Of a stretch of 64,000 nt of DNA, positions 1-13,424 are shown piece after piece. Under the pieces are notes generated by a model. The model was not told where the DNA came from, ran no database searches, and saw only the letters and a list, made by a program, of their open reading frames with translations. The position numbers and the translations under genes were made by a program. This stretch comes from Pilaira anomala (Eukaryota > Mucoromycota > Mucoromycetes > Mucorales > Mucoraceae), in contig JAIXMQ010000086.1 in assembly GCA_025716855.1 (NCBI GenBank), positions 26,863 through 90,862 of the forward strand, read 5' to 3'. Positions within the stretch are counted from its first letter, which is position 1. The number at the start of each line of letters is the position of its first letter.

Positions 1-1811
1 GACCGAACCGAGTTGAAGGATTATTGGGTTATCAACCTGATTTTGAGTACTTGAGGGATTGGTTGGAGGTATTAAAGATTCAAAAAGATCCAACTAAGAA
101 GAAAAAGGGAGGATTTGATGGTGAAGAACTAGTGTATAATTTGATTTTGTTAGTAGGTGATTGTGGCACTGGAAAGACAGCTGCTGCTTATACTGCTGCG
201 AAGGAAACTGGATATACTGTATTTGAAATCAATTCGTCCACCCGACGTGCTGGTAAAGATGTAGCTAAATTAGTAGGAGAAATGACAGCGAGTCATTTGG
301 TAAGGTTTGATTATCATGCAAGTAAAAAGAGAAAGAAAGGTGAGACGATCATCCTTAGAGATACTGTAAAGAAGAAGCCAAAGAAGGTTGATATTTCTAT
401 GCATTTTAAACGAATGTTAAGTATGGATGTTCCGAAAGAAGAAGAGCAAATGACTGACACAGATGTTGATATGGAAACAACAACAAAAAAAGCCGAAAAA
501 GTCTTGGAAAAAGATGTTATTATGGAAGATACCGAACCTATGGATGAACTGGACTTATCATCATCTGATGTTACCTTAAAAAAAGATGAACATAAACAAA
601 GTTTGGTTTTATTAGAAGAAGTAGATATCTTATTTGAAGATGATAAAGGATTTTGGCCTGCTGTAATTGAGCTATGTCAAAAAAGTAAGCGACCCATAAT
701 TATGACATGCAACGGTAACTATTATTAAAATAGACAAAAAAAAAAGTATATATTTACAAAATTCTCTAATTAGATTGTTCACAAATTCCATTTGATCATT
801 TAAATATACAAAGTACGATTTATTTGTATGCACCCGAAAAAGAAAATCTATTACCGTACTTGCAATTGATTTGTTATTCAGAAAATCGGATTGTGGAACC
901 TTATGATTTAGAATATTTGTGTGAAATATATCATTATGATACACGAAAGATGATTGATACGTTACAGTTGTGGCTGGATAATGACAACCGATATCTTTTT
1001 GCTCGAGTGATGGGGTTCAATGACTTGATAAATGATGAAAGAGAAGGTTTATTGTTACTCATGGATCGTTTAAAAGGATCTAGTGCTAAAACAATTCAAT
1101 TATGTGTGGAATATTTTAATAATACGCAACAATTGAATGGAGCAAAGGAAAAGGAGGTCATGGGAATAGACTCTATATATAAAATAATGGACTCTGTAGC
1201 TCATGCAGACGCATGGATTGGTTTAAGCCAAAAGCAAAGACATCAGGTTAGCTACATTGATTTACTATTCATGTATATACATATACTAAGATATTAGTTA
1301 AAATTTAGATTTATGATATTGATCAGTATGACGATAAAATAGACATGATAAATAATAATTCGTTCTTCATCTATAAAAACCCATCTAATTTAGACCGTTG
1401 GGAGTTGGGCGAAATAATTGAAAACTCAATTTCGGTCATGAATTCACAATTTACTAGTAACAATTTATCGGCATGGGCAACACATTGGGAAGATTTGTGC
1501 AACCAAAGGTAAATATATATATATATATTTTTTTTTTCAAAAAGAATAAATCACACACAGAAACAAAACAATTTTATAGCAAGGATAGGTTGAATGAATG
1601 CATTGAAATTATAGCGCCACTACTAAGCTATCCTTCTGTTGAACAAATGAAGGATTCATTCATGACAGAATATATGCCAAATATAAGAAGTATGTGTCTC
1701 TACGATCGAGGTATTGCTGGTAAAGGAAGAACTCCAAGAAGTCGAAGGAAGATTAGATATATTAATATAGATGATGAATCAAGAGACATAATAAATTGGC
1801 AACAAACATAA
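1..1811 (+). CDS. ELG1: Elg1/ATAD5-like AAA+ clamp-unloading ATPase, 5' partial
   Basis: The gene runs in from the left edge: the frame is open at base 3 and there is no start codon. Exons are about 3-714, 774-1246, 1309-1508 and 1580-1811, all joined by GT-AG introns in phase. What is seen: a Walker A loop GDCGTGKTAA, a Walker B-like stretch LVLLEEVDILFEDD, and sensor-1 IIMTCND, whose last residue is completed only by splicing intron 1. An acidic, lysine-rich insert separates Walker A from Walker B, as is typical of Elg1/ATAD5. The family replaces Rfc1 in an RFC-like complex that unloads PCNA from DNA after replication. Rfc1 and Ctf18 have similar AAA modules, but the TCND sensor and the insert before Walker B favour Elg1. 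The C-terminal tail is basic and ends at 1811. The N-terminal half lies outside the window. Confidence 0.8.
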
Positions 1812-1871
1812 ACAATACACAAGTCTATGCTCTTCGCCCCCTTATTTGTCAAATATTTGCTTTTTGGAAAC

Positions 1872-1916
<45 letters not shown>

Positions 1917-1999
1917 GCCATATATATATATTTACTTTCATTTCTTTTGTTTTTTTATTTTCGTGCGTGTTTCTTTTTTTCCTCTCTTTTTTCCTCTCT

Positions 2000-2041
<42 letters not shown>

Positions 2042-2089
2042 TATATATATCAAGAAAAAACTGTTCACTCTTTCTTTAAAAAAACTGAA
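1812..2089. repeat. T40 tract and (CT)n microsatellite between ELG1-like and LRG1-like genes
   Basis: A run of 40 T occupies 1874-1913 and a CT dinucleotide repeat about 2006-2034. Both lie in the 278-bp gap just before the LIM-RhoGAP start, so they probably sit in its promoter or 5' leader. Confidence 0.9.
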
Positions 2090-5000
2090 ATGTCATTGCA
2101 AGATGGAATACCAACAGCACGAACTTTACAACGAAAATCAGTATCAGTGTGTCCAAAATGTAATCAAAATTGTTTAAAAGAGGACGTTGACTTTGTTAGA
2201 GCGTTTAACCATATATATCATTACAACTGTTTTATTTGTGAGGTAACGATTTCTTATAATAGGGGAAACAGGGGAAATAAGATAATACTAATAAGGGGGT
2301 AACAATTATTTATTTATTTTTTCTCTTATATAACACAATTAGGATTGTCAAGTACCTGTAGCAAATAAATATTATCCAATCGAAGAGGAAAATCAAAAAA
2401 ATCGTGTCAGTAGAAGGAGGCTTGTTTTATGTGAATATCATCATTTGAAACGATTAGACTTAATCTGTTTAAAATGCAATAAACCAATTACTACTCCAGA
2501 CCAAAAATTTCATCCTCACTGTATTCAATGTCCTTTATGCGTTACACCAACTGTATCTCAGTACGAACATAAGGGAACAAGTTATTGTAGACTACACTAT
2601 TCATTAATACCAGAAACTCATTGTAGTGGTTGTAATCAAGCCATTTTGAAGGAATTTGTTGAACATAAAGATATACCTGATAAAATTTGGCACCCAAAAT
2701 GTTATACCATTTATAAAAACTGGAATATCAAACTAGCCCCAAATTCAACACATGGTTAGTTTCCATCATCTTGTACGCTTTTCCTTATTATATTTTTTAT
2801 TTAACTAACCTTTTTTTGTATGTAATATTAGATGAAAAAAACTTGATTAATATTCAAAATGAAATGGATCAGAAAGTAGATCGCGTTTGGACAGATCTAT
2901 CTACATTTAAAAAATCTGCAACAGATTGTATACCTGATATGTTATTAAATGTTGCTTCTGGTGCTTACTTGGAAAGTATAAGAATAGCTAACCAGTTTGT
3001 AATTCATTTAGAAGTCTTGTTTTTTGCTTTAGATAGTCTTAATAATCGTTTAGAACAAAAACTTGATTGTAATACAGAAGCTCACCTTGTATGTGAACAA
3101 ATGATTCGATTTTTTCAATTATTGACAATACCTTCAAAATCTGATGTCGGAACCACTCAAGAATTAACTTCACTCGTTACTGGAATAGCCCATAATTTGA
3201 ACTCTTTAATTAGAATTGGACTTGTCGCTGCATTACATTTGGTAAGAATTCGTTTTCTTATTATAGTTTATTACCATTCTCGTAATTTTTTAATAAAAAA
3301 AACACACTCACACAAACACAAACACACACACACACACATACAAACACACACACTTACTTACTCTTTTTTACTTACAAACAATTATTTATCTTTTGTCAAT
3401 CTTTTTTTAAACATATACTACATTTAATATCTACTACTACTACTACTCTATCTCTCTTTCTATTATCTTCCTTTTATTTTTCCATTTATCAATTAAAAAG
3501 GAACGAGATTTTGGAATACAAGATGCGATACCTCAGTTTTTAAATCAATTTATGGAATTAGAAAAGAAAACCGTTTGGACTGGAGGAAGATATAGATTTA
3601 GAGACTCACCATTTTCCGAACAAGTACATTTGTTAAAAACGACTGCCGATAAATGCGCTGCTTGTCATTTAGTCATTAGCAACACCGAATGTTATGAAAG
3701 TCAAAGTCAGCATTTAAGATGGCACCCTTCTTGCTTTTCATGCCATACTTGCTCAATTCGACTAGATCAGAATTCAGGATTAGTAAATAATGCCAACTTA
3801 TTTTGTCAATCATGTTGTACAAGTAATGCAGAAAAGTGCACTCATGTTACTTTACTGCAACAATATCTATATAATCTGAAATTGTTTTTAGCTAGGTTAT
3901 CTACTTCTCTTTCTTCTTCTACTACTTCTACAACATTTATTGGAGGTATATCTTTTTTTTTCCACCCCCTTTTTTTTATTTCACTAAAAAAAAATGCTTT
4001 TTACTACAGCTGACGATTATCAGAAAAAATCTTCAAATGAATTCATCATGCCTGAAAAGAAGAGACAACAATCTATTTTACGTATGTTGGGAAATAGATC
4101 TTCAACAACAACAGCAAAAACAGGTTTAAATCGTACCGAATCAGTTCAATTAGGTCAAATTCGACGTACTTCTTCTAGCACATTAAAAGAAAATTCGAAA
4201 TTCTTTAAAAGGAAGAATTCAAATCGACTTGTTATATCCACAGATAACACGAAAGATATATCACCCATGAACTCACCTATACCACAATCACCTAGTCCGA
4301 TATCACCAACAACCAAAAGCAGGCTTACTACTAGCATTCGGCGTACTTTTACTTCAAACAGTTATTCCCCTACAGGTCGACAAAAGTTATCATTGTACGG
4401 GGTATTTGATAGAAGAAAGGCTAGACGGGCATCAGTATTAACGTTAGATGACGCAGGACATACCACAACGAAAGCAACATACCTACCTACATTAACCCCT
4501 ACACAGGATTTTATTGTTCGACATGTTTCTGTCATCACAATACAACCCTTACTAATACCACCTCATTCGCTCGATGAATTAATCGATTTAATCGAACTGA
4601 AAAAGAACAAAAAAAGTTCAATGGATCATCAGAATTCACCTTCAGCACTTTGGACTAAATTAATTACTCATATGAAGACACCAAAGACGAGCACTGTAAA
4701 TAAGACATTTGGTGTACCATTATCAATACTTGTCATTAGAGACCATCAAGAACGGGAAGACACAGTAGGTGTAACTTTACGAGACTTTACTCCAGCTATG
4801 GCTGCATGTTTTTCAGATAGTGCATTAATACCTATTTTTGTAAAAAGTTGTATTATGGCCATATTGCAATCAGGTAACTTTATATTTATCGCTATATGTG
4901 TATTGATATTAAAAAAAAAATATTTATTAAAATTTTATTATAGACATGTCGACAGAAGGTGTATTTCGAAAGAATGGGAATTTACGACAATTAAAAAATG

Positions 5001-5845
5001 TATGCGAATCAATCGATAACACCAATACAAGCCAATTTGATGATTTGTTATCGAGAGAGAACCCTGTACAATTAGCATCACTATTAAAACGATTTTTAAG
5101 AGAATTGCCTGAACCGCTCATGACCTTTCCGCTTTACAAATTATTTGTTGAATGTGGAAAGACATTGCCGCAAAGACTTTCTGGTGAACGAAAAAGACTA
5201 TTGCATCTTGCATGTTGTTTGTTACCTAAACCCAATCGTGACACAATGTTATTATTATTTGCTAGTTTAAAATGGGTGGCAAATTTTAGTGATCATAACA
5301 AAATGGACATCCATAATTTAGCAAGCGTGATTGCACCTAGTATCTTGTATGATAAATGTTCTTCACTTGATGCGAATGCAGCTTTAGATCTTCGGAACGG
5401 GGCTCGAGAAGAAATTAATGTAATTGAAACATTAATAAGGGAAGTAGATCAAATGTCAGTTGTAAGTCTAGAAAAAGAAAGAAAAAAGAGATAAAAAGAA
5501 TTTTTTTTAAGGGCTTGAAACTAATTAATCCTTTTTTAGGTACCTTCTGATTTAATATTGTTATCACTACAAGACAGTGTAAATCAAGACATGTCAGACT
5601 TGAATTCGCGTTATTTTATAAGACATTATCTTCAATTATTAGCAGACCTAAACCGTCGAAAATCAAAAAGTGAGAACAGTAGTCCTGTCACGGTTACAGG
5701 CCCATCTAAAAAATTATCACAGCTTACAGGACTGTCGAGATATCAAGCAGGTGTTCCAAAATCAAACGCTATAAGTGCACCCACATCTGCACCACCTTCT
5801 AAGGGAAGAAGAAGCTCGTGGATTCCAAACTTAACAAAAAAATGA
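2090..5845 (+). CDS. LRG1: LIM-domain RhoGAP, Lrg1/Rga type
   Basis: Seven exons: 2090-2242, 2343-2754, 2832-3241, 3501-3945, 4010-4873, 4944-5461 and 5540-5845. They sum to 3108 nt (1035 aa), close to yeast Lrg1 (about 1017 aa). Seen: LIM zinc fingers near residues 20-80 (CPKC...CFICEDC) and 95-150 (CLKC...CPLC...CRLHY), a partial CxxC/HPKC unit after them, and another LIM near 375-425 (CAAC...HPSCFSCHTC). Then comes a Ser/Thr-rich linker and a RhoGAP domain from about residue 700 to 900 with the arginine-finger motif GVFRKNG, which is formed at the exon 5/6 junction. Family knowledge: Lrg1 turns off Rho1 to limit glucan synthesis and cell-wall integrity signalling at growth sites. Intron 3 (259 nt) is unusually long because of a CA repeat. 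The start is the first ATG giving an intact LIM1. Confidence 0.85.
3302..3352. repeat. (CA)n-rich microsatellite inside LRG1-like intron 3
   Basis: ACACAC runs interspersed with short variants lie within the 259-nt intron 3242-3500. Confidence 0.8.
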
Positions 5846-6092
5846 TACATTATTGCTATTACGATTACATTTATTATTCTCTATTATTCTTCTTATTTTT
5901 ATACTGCTAATGTGTACTTTTTTCTTCGTTATTATTCCTACTATTGTTATTATTATTATTATTGTTTTCTTTGCGTATATGTGTGTGTACATGTGTATAT
6001 GATTTATTAAAATAAACTACATGTGATTCTATATTTACAAATATCAAAAAAAATTGTTGTTCTTGTTTTCGCTCTCTCTATATGTGTACAGA

Positions 6093-6126
<34 letters not shown>
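5846..6126. other. Shared 3' region between convergent LRG1-like and DNM1 genes
   Basis: Only 281 bp separate the two stop codons. The stretch is T-rich, has TTATTA repeats near 5950, an AATAAA-like signal near 6010, and a T-tract of about 38 ending at 6128, which abuts the DNM1 stop codon. No gene is seen. Confidence 0.7.
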
Positions 6127-6131
<5 letters not shown>

Positions 6132-8629
6132 TAGCATCACTTATGAGAGTAAAGACATTTTTATAAATATCCAACATGGCTTTACATCTTGCTCTTTCAG
6201 AAGCAATGTTTGGATCTTCTTTTAAAAGTTGGTCAAATAATTCTTCACGATATAAAGACGAAACCAATCGATTTTGTACATTTTCTCTTGTAAAGTTTAC
6301 TAAAAGGTGCATAATTGCCTTTGGAACTAAATCTTGAATAGATTTTCTTACAATATTAAAATAAGATGTAATTAAATAGCCTGAAAAAAAAAAGAGAGAG
6401 AACGAATTAAGATAATTTGTTATTTTTTTTTTTGGAAAACTGTTTGTTACTTACGAATTAATTCAACTTCTTTATCATCTCTATCTGTACTTTTAATTTT
6501 CATATCTTTTTGCATTTCGTTCTGCATTATAGAAACACTAGTAGCAAAGTTCTTTTCTAATCCAGCAGTATCTTCATTTACAGATAATAACTGTGATAAT
6601 CCAGAGGGTTTGTTTTGATTGTTTGGTTGGAAAAAGTAATTCAAGAAGGAATCTTTTGGGGGAGAAGAATTAGAGACAACTGAAGAAACGGACATGGATC
6701 GATGAGTTCTAGTTGGTTCACCACCATTTAACATCATTTGTTGACGAGCTAATCTCTTCTTTTCAGATATCTCTAATTCCTTGTGTCTTTTTTGCATTTC
6801 TAATAAGGCACCCGATGCACCAGGAAAATCAGGGTGATTTGTATTGATATAGGCACATTCAACAGCAATTAAACTTTCGACATATTCTGAAGAAGGGCCA
6901 GCTCTTTCTTGGAGTAATTCGGATACAACTTCAACCAATTTAGCGTGTAATTTAGGAAAACGAGTAATTTCTTTTGTTCCACATGTATGGCAAATCTTGG
7001 ATAATTCTTCATAGGCCAAGTTAACACAACGTAAACTAGGTGCTTCTAATAATTTAATCTGAGGTCGTACTAACAAGTCAAAAGCTAATTCTGGAACAAA
7101 TAATGAACATCTGGGCCCTGTTGAGTTTCGAATGGCGGTACGAATATCCTCGTCAGTTAAATTGGCGCATGGTTGAATTGAATCTAATGCGGTCCCAAAA
7201 ATTGAATTAAATATGAAATAGATGCGGGCTCCGCCTGATAATTCTTTAGTTGAAATAGAAGATGATGTACCATCAATAGATGATATAAATTCGGTCGAGA
7301 ACATGGTCAACAACTTCAATATTAATGAACCCTATAAATATAAATTTGGTTAGTCAAAAACCATAGATCTTGACACATTCTATGTCTTTTCTTACTCTAT
7401 GAATAGATCCTGTAAATGCAGGATCGCCATATTGGGATAATTCATGCTGTGTTTGACCGATCAAAGAACTCAGTTTAGAACGAAGATCAGGCAGTTTTTC
7501 ACGAATATGGTTAACAAGAATCTATACTCCTTTTTCCTTAATAATTTGTATTAAGTTTTTATATTCTAGACTTACTTGATTCAATTGCTTTGATAAATAC
7601 AAAGATCCACATCGTTGAGAAATACTTCGATAAGAAGGATGTGTTTGGAAAAACAATTGCTCAGATTTCACTGCATCTTCCATTGACTTGTTAGTAATAA
7701 TATCTTGTTGACTACGATTAACCACACCAATGAAACCTAATTTCAAAGGGAATGATTTCCCGGTCAACACATCTAATGCATGAGTTCCAGCATCCATTAA
7801 ATCCAATTTTGTCAATACGCCTAATGTTCTAATTCCTGCTGGATCTACCTTTCTCGCTAACTTTAAACTATCGGAGTTAGCCAAGTCAGCGTTTGCAGGG
7901 GTTACAGCCAAGATGATACTATAGAAGTGTTACATAAAAGGATCATATAATATAGATCAGTTTTGCATATATTTATATTTTTTTTTTATTTTGTTTTTTA
8001 CCTATTACTTTTTGAGATATAATCCAAGACCAATTGCTTAATTTGAACATCAATATCATGAGGTTGATCACCTAAAATCTATATTAGTATTCTATACAAA
8101 TGACTATAATTTTTTAAAAAAAAAATACCTAATGGTATCTGTAATAAAATGATTTAGTCATACACAAATAAAACAATGAACTCTTTATAAAAAAAATTAC
8201 CTTTGTTAAGCCAGGTAGATCGATAATAGTTAAATTCAAGACGTTTTTCGAATAAATCTTCAAGTTAATAGGTGTTCTAGAGATTCCTTTATTCTTTCCA
8301 GCAACACGATCGGTTTCTCTTGCAATTTCAGCTCGAACTTCATCGAAATCATAAAATTTTTGATGGGGTACATGCAAGAATTCTGCATAATCGTATGCTT
8401 CTGGGTTGTTACGGATCGTCACTAATTGTAAGACTAAAGGGCGACGTGTGACAATACCGCTACCTCGAGGTAGGAAATCGCGTTGAACAATGTGCTCCAA
8501 CACTGACGATTTTCCTGAACTTTGTTCGCCTACGGTGATAATTTGAGGTAGATCTAAGCTTTCGTTACCTCCAATTGTCGTAAATGCATCTTGAATTTTA
8601 TTGATCAATTCAATTGTACTTTCAGACAT
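6127..8629 (-). CDS. DNM1: Dynamin-related GTPase, Dnm1/Drp1 type (mitochondrial and peroxisomal fission)
   Basis: Exons on the minus strand: 8629-8201, 8138-8129, 8071-8002, 7918-7576, 7521-7396, 7331-6455 and 6380-6127, giving 702 aa. Seen: P-loop GEQSSGKS at residues 34-41, switch DLPGLTK at about 137-143, VLTKLD, middle domain, and a C-terminal GED. Exon 2 is only 10 nt, but it is needed to rebuild the invariant link between DLPGLTK and the GDQP motif. I chose Dnm1 over Vps1 because of [17 protein letters not shown] after the G4 motif, DSFLNYFF in the variable insert, and the GED end with VQNRLV and SLY. Dnm1 is recruited to the mitochondrial outer membrane by Fis1/Mdv1-type adaptors and constricts the organelle. 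Length agrees with the family (700-760 aa). The gene is convergent with the LIM-RhoGAP gene. Confidence 0.88.
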
Positions 8630-11394
8630 TTTTCTAGAAAAAATAAAGTAAGAATAAAGGAAGAGTGGTTAAGATACAAACAAAACAAAAAAAAATTGGA
8701 TAATTTAAATTGCGAGCCTGCTTTGTTATTCTATTTTTTCCTGAACGCAAGGTCTGTGCCTGAAAAATAAAGAATCCTTCTCTCCCTCTTCTTCAACTGT
8801 TGTCACATTGATCATTACTTCCAGGAGTTGAGCTCTTTGTTACGTATATGGACCTTGTTCTCAAGTTTTTGTGTGAACTCAAGTATAAATTAAATTATGT
8901 CATTTCAGTGATAAATCTGGGGTAGTTTATCATCATTTTCACGTACCACGCTACGTAATTCAGCCTATAATACATATGCTTGACCCATATACTCTCTGAC
9001 AACATTTGTATAAGAATGGATTACGTTATTATGTATAATGACACCAATTGTATACAACTGATTGGTACAGTATAAAGCATAGATTTTGACTCATAATTTT
9101 TTTTTCTATTGATCGACATAATCCGAAAACTTTCAATGTTGTGACAACTATTACATATCTGTACTGGCTCAATTAGGCAGGTTAGTTTGAGTATAAAATT
9201 ATCGACTTTGAAACACAAACCCTTCATATTTTTGTTAACGCATTACTTGGCAATTTTGAGGAACATGGATAAAGAATTTGGTTAGATTTTAAGGAAATGA
9301 AAATCCGATACTATTTTTTAGAATTCGTAACTTCCTTACTCGACACTTGCTAGTTCCAATTCCACCTTATGTGATTGAACGGAAGCAAATCGGCGTGTTA
9401 AATCAATGCACGTAACTGTATAACATTTTCCCTATTTTATAGACCCACCCGAACCCAGCTTTTAGACTGTGACACGCAAGAGGTAAAGGTAAAAAATAAG
9501 AGGCCTTCTATTCTTTTAAGGAAGAGCGAAATATAAGCTCATTCTTTAAATAGCTGCTACAGCAGAAAATTAAAGGAATTAAGTGTAGCCGAATAAGCAA
9601 AAAGAATACTAGCAACTGAACTACTCATCATGTATATACAATAAGTAACAATCAAGCTTCAGCCTTCTTCTTTTTTTTAAAAAAAAAGAAAAAGGGAAAT
9701 TAATTGATTTGGATAAGTATTTTATCGAGTCGAATCCACATATTATTTACGCATTGAGAGATTGAATGTATTTTTTTGATTTTTACTCAATCGATCGGTA
9801 AGATAAAACCGATAGTTTTAAAATTATTCAAATGCATAACGGATTGATACTCCTCTGGTCTTTATATGGTAGTTCCCTCCTGCTTTGGTATCTGTCTTTT
9901 TTTTTTTTTTACCGTTCTATACCATCTCAATACCATCTTTTCATTTTTGCTCTCACGAAGTCTCTGTTTTCGAATTGGTGTAACATCTGGTTTTTCTTTT
10001 GAAGACGCATTCCGTGTTCTTGCTGTTCTTTTAAGCACTAGATAGTATTCAAGAGCGGGAGAATAAAGAGGGGCTGATGCAGTCCGCTAGAAAATTTTAC
10101 AAGATCGTACCGTAAAACGGAAGACTAAGCAGGAACTCAATACAATTAAATTGCATTTGAGATGTCAGTACAGGAAGGGAGGATTGAAGCCAAAAGATAG
10201 ATTGTGTTAATTCTTTTATAATATATGTGTTGATTTTCAACAGGTAATCGCATGTGATATTAAATTCGATTTATATCCAAGCATTTTAATGACCTTATCA
10301 TTGCTGAACTGATACTGCAATTCTTGAGATACACTAAGATAATGGACGCTCTGATTGCTTACGAGTGGTTCATAAAAGGTAAATAATTCTCAATTGATCT
10401 CACACAGATTTTAGAACTCAGTGCTGTTGTGACCCCATTCAATAAATGATACAACAGAAGAAGGGAGAAAATGATAATGAGCAAAAGATGGCTTGGAATG
10501 CTTCGCCTTCATTTTTTTTCTATTAATATAAAAAAGAAAACTTTCTTTCCCTAAAAGTGGAGCACTCACAAAGAGGTAAATGTGTGCACTATGCCCTTTC
10601 TATGCCACTTATGCAAAATTATTCATGACTGACCACAACTAAATGTAAACATAATTTCTGTTTCCATGTAAAAAAAACTCCAATTCATAAATCAACTTGA
10701 ATCTCCATTATCTCGGATATTGTGGCTGTGAAAATTCCGAGAAGCATCTTAGAACACAAGTTAATTTTATATTTTACTGGTAATTGTTTTGGTAAAAAAA
10801 AGTGTATTAAAATAGATGATGCAAAAGGAAAATAGTTTATTAAATCCCAGTCTTTTTCGCCATGGGAGAATCGCATTTTCTCTTAGTTACTGATCTACTG
10901 AGAAACAGTTCCCGTAAACGAGGGCCAGAAAAAAAAAGGCTTTTATTTATATTAATCAAAATAAACAAACATTGTGATACTATATCATACTTTTTTTTTA
11001 TATGTAATAGTCATCGAATCAATTGCTTACTTGAACCAATGATGTAGCTACATTAGCTCATAAGGTACCATTGGGTGTTATTTGAATAAAAGGTCTACTC
11101 AATAAACACAGTCATTTAACTTTTTTTTTTTTTGTGTGTTCCCGTCCTAAAAAAAATAGTAAACTTTAACAGGTATTAGTAGGTAATAATTTAAATTTTA
11201 GAAATAAAAAACGTTTAATTGTCATTTATACAATTAAATGGCATGTCAAAGTATGTATTATACAATTGAATAATTTAAGAAGTTCTTACTGTTAGTTCCT
11301 ATTTTAGTAAGAAAAAGATGGCGCTGATATTTTGGTTGGTCTTTAAGAAATAAATTGATCAATAATATCCTATCTTCCGAGCAATTTCTCTGTA

Positions 11395-11428
<34 letters not shown>

Positions 11429-12818
11429 AGGGGCTCGATATTGTAATACTTTAAGAGCTTTCAAGAAAAAAAAATGTTGACTCTACAGTAATTGCTTTTT
11501 TTTTTTTTTTTTTTTTTTTTTGTGGAAAAAAAAAGGCGCCCGGTTTTTGTTTGTACACTTTTGTGATAAACTCACAAATTCGAATAATAAATAAAATAGA
11601 TGACAATGGAAGGTCCAAACGGATTGAATTATATAAGTGACACTTGTTACACGTATCTAAGCAACAGAGCAAAATAAACGTGGCGTCAATTGCAAATAAA
11701 ATGCTCTACTCAATAGAACAAAAATGTGTTAAAACCAATGTCAACTATGCAATTACAAGATCCGAAAGGAACGAAGACGGAAATTCATTAAAAAAAGGTC
11801 TCGAACAAACAGGGCGGGAGCTTGAATAAGTTGGTATAAAAGAACGAGTCAATGTAGTCAACGTATTAATCAATAAACCAATAGAAACAATTGATTAGCG
11901 TGTTTTTTTTAAAAAAAACTATCAAATTAGAACAGTTTCCTATAAATAAATTGAAATGAATGAATTGATTCCAATTGAAGTAAATATTTTATAGTTATGT
12001 TTTTTTTTAAAAAAAAAAATGAATCAAGAATGATCTTCAGGGCAAAACTTTGTTAGCTTAATTTTTTATTTTTTTGCATCACATTGTTGTTACGGGTACT
12101 CGTATGATCTAAATAAACTTTTTGCAGTCATCAAACTCTAAACGGAACGCCACAGCGATACGTAATAAAATGGCTCCTTTTTAATGGAGGTTCTGATCGG
12201 GGAACTTTTAGTCAGAATGATGATCCTTTTTTTTTATATTTGTTGGGTTATACTATAAATGGGTTAAAGCGCGAAAAGTTTCGGTTGAAACTTATTCGTT
12301 TCCATTATAAAAAACCTTTATAATGCACAGACATAAATGATGAACAAAGGAGGATAGAGATAAGTTTGACAGGAATAAGAATAGTAGAAAGGAATTGCAA
12401 CTAAATCAATAGACAAAGAGATCAATTTCAAAAACTGATCTTTTTCTTTTTAAACAAAATGATATCATATACGTCTTTTTAGGCGGGGTTCCTCATTAAT
12501 ATTTTTTAGAAGAAATTGTTTTGTGAGCAAGTAAGAGAGATAGAAAGAGAGCATAGAAATCTCTCGGTGATCCAGAGCTAAACTATAATAGGAAAATGTA
12601 ATGACTGTGTACGAAAATTCAAATGCTGAAAAATTATTGAATTAATTTACATTAAATAAAGTATGTATTTTTAGCGTACTTTCCCAGCGAATATGGAAAT
12701 ATATAAAAAAAGATACATACAATTTAATAAAAGAGAAAGAGAGAAACTGTAGTTTAATAAGAAATGAATATGAACTGATGATGTTATATACATACATTTC
12801 CAAATTACATGTTATTAT

Positions 12819-12849
<31 letters not shown>

Positions 12850-13424
12850 GCCAAGAGGGACACGGATGAGCGGAAAACTAAAGAAGAATAAAGCCAATCA
12901 CTTTCATCAACAAAGGGATCTTCAATTATGTCGTAACGTAACTCAAATTAAAAAGAGAGTCTATCTATTACACTTTCTTCTCTGTAAATGGTATAGTTTA
13001 ATATATATGGAATTTCTCATATTCCTCTTTTGAAAGAATTTGTAACCTATTACTTCTATTGTTTTTCTATTGAATTATGTTAATCGATATAAGTTTTATG
13101 ATGGTAAAGAAGTAACAAGACGCAATTGAATATCTAGTATAAGTTGACTGAGAAAAAAAAAATACTAGTTATTACTGTACTACTCATTTGGATCGACAAC
13201 TCGTTAATGCCAATGATATGACGATCCCACGTGTGGTGAATGAAATTTATCGGGCCCCGGTTGAAGGGAAAAAAAGACAAGTCACTAGAAACGTCCAAAA
13301 ATAAAATTTGCGCAGTATAAAAAATAGAGGTGTGGCAAGTAAATGGAACCAGAAGTATTAAATAGAGAAAGATTTATTACATTTCTTTCCTTCCTTTTTT
13401 CTTTTAATCATAAAAAAAAAAAAA
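8630..13424. other. 4.8-kb AT-rich gap without a recognisable gene
   Basis: All six frames are short and look random. Poly-A/T tracts occur at 11397-11426, 11499-11521 and 12823-12849. The left end is the DNM1 promoter and the right end the promoter of the SWIRM gene, with a CACGTG E-box near 13227. No tRNA cloverleaf, rRNA or transposase motif was noticed by eye. A short-exon gene or non-coding RNA could be hidden here. Confidence 0.6.

Noticed and set aside
6127..8629. Assignment of the dynamin as Vps1
   Set aside because: The GTPase core is shared by both, and total length (702 aa) is close to Vps1. However, the sequence after the G4 motif, the DSFLNYFF insert and the GED end match Dnm1/Drp1 much better.
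8630..13424. tRNA or rRNA genes in the 4.8-kb gap
   Set aside because: Sequences resembling a B box (for example GTCGAATCC near 9728) lack the rest of a cloverleaf. Nothing survived manual folding.
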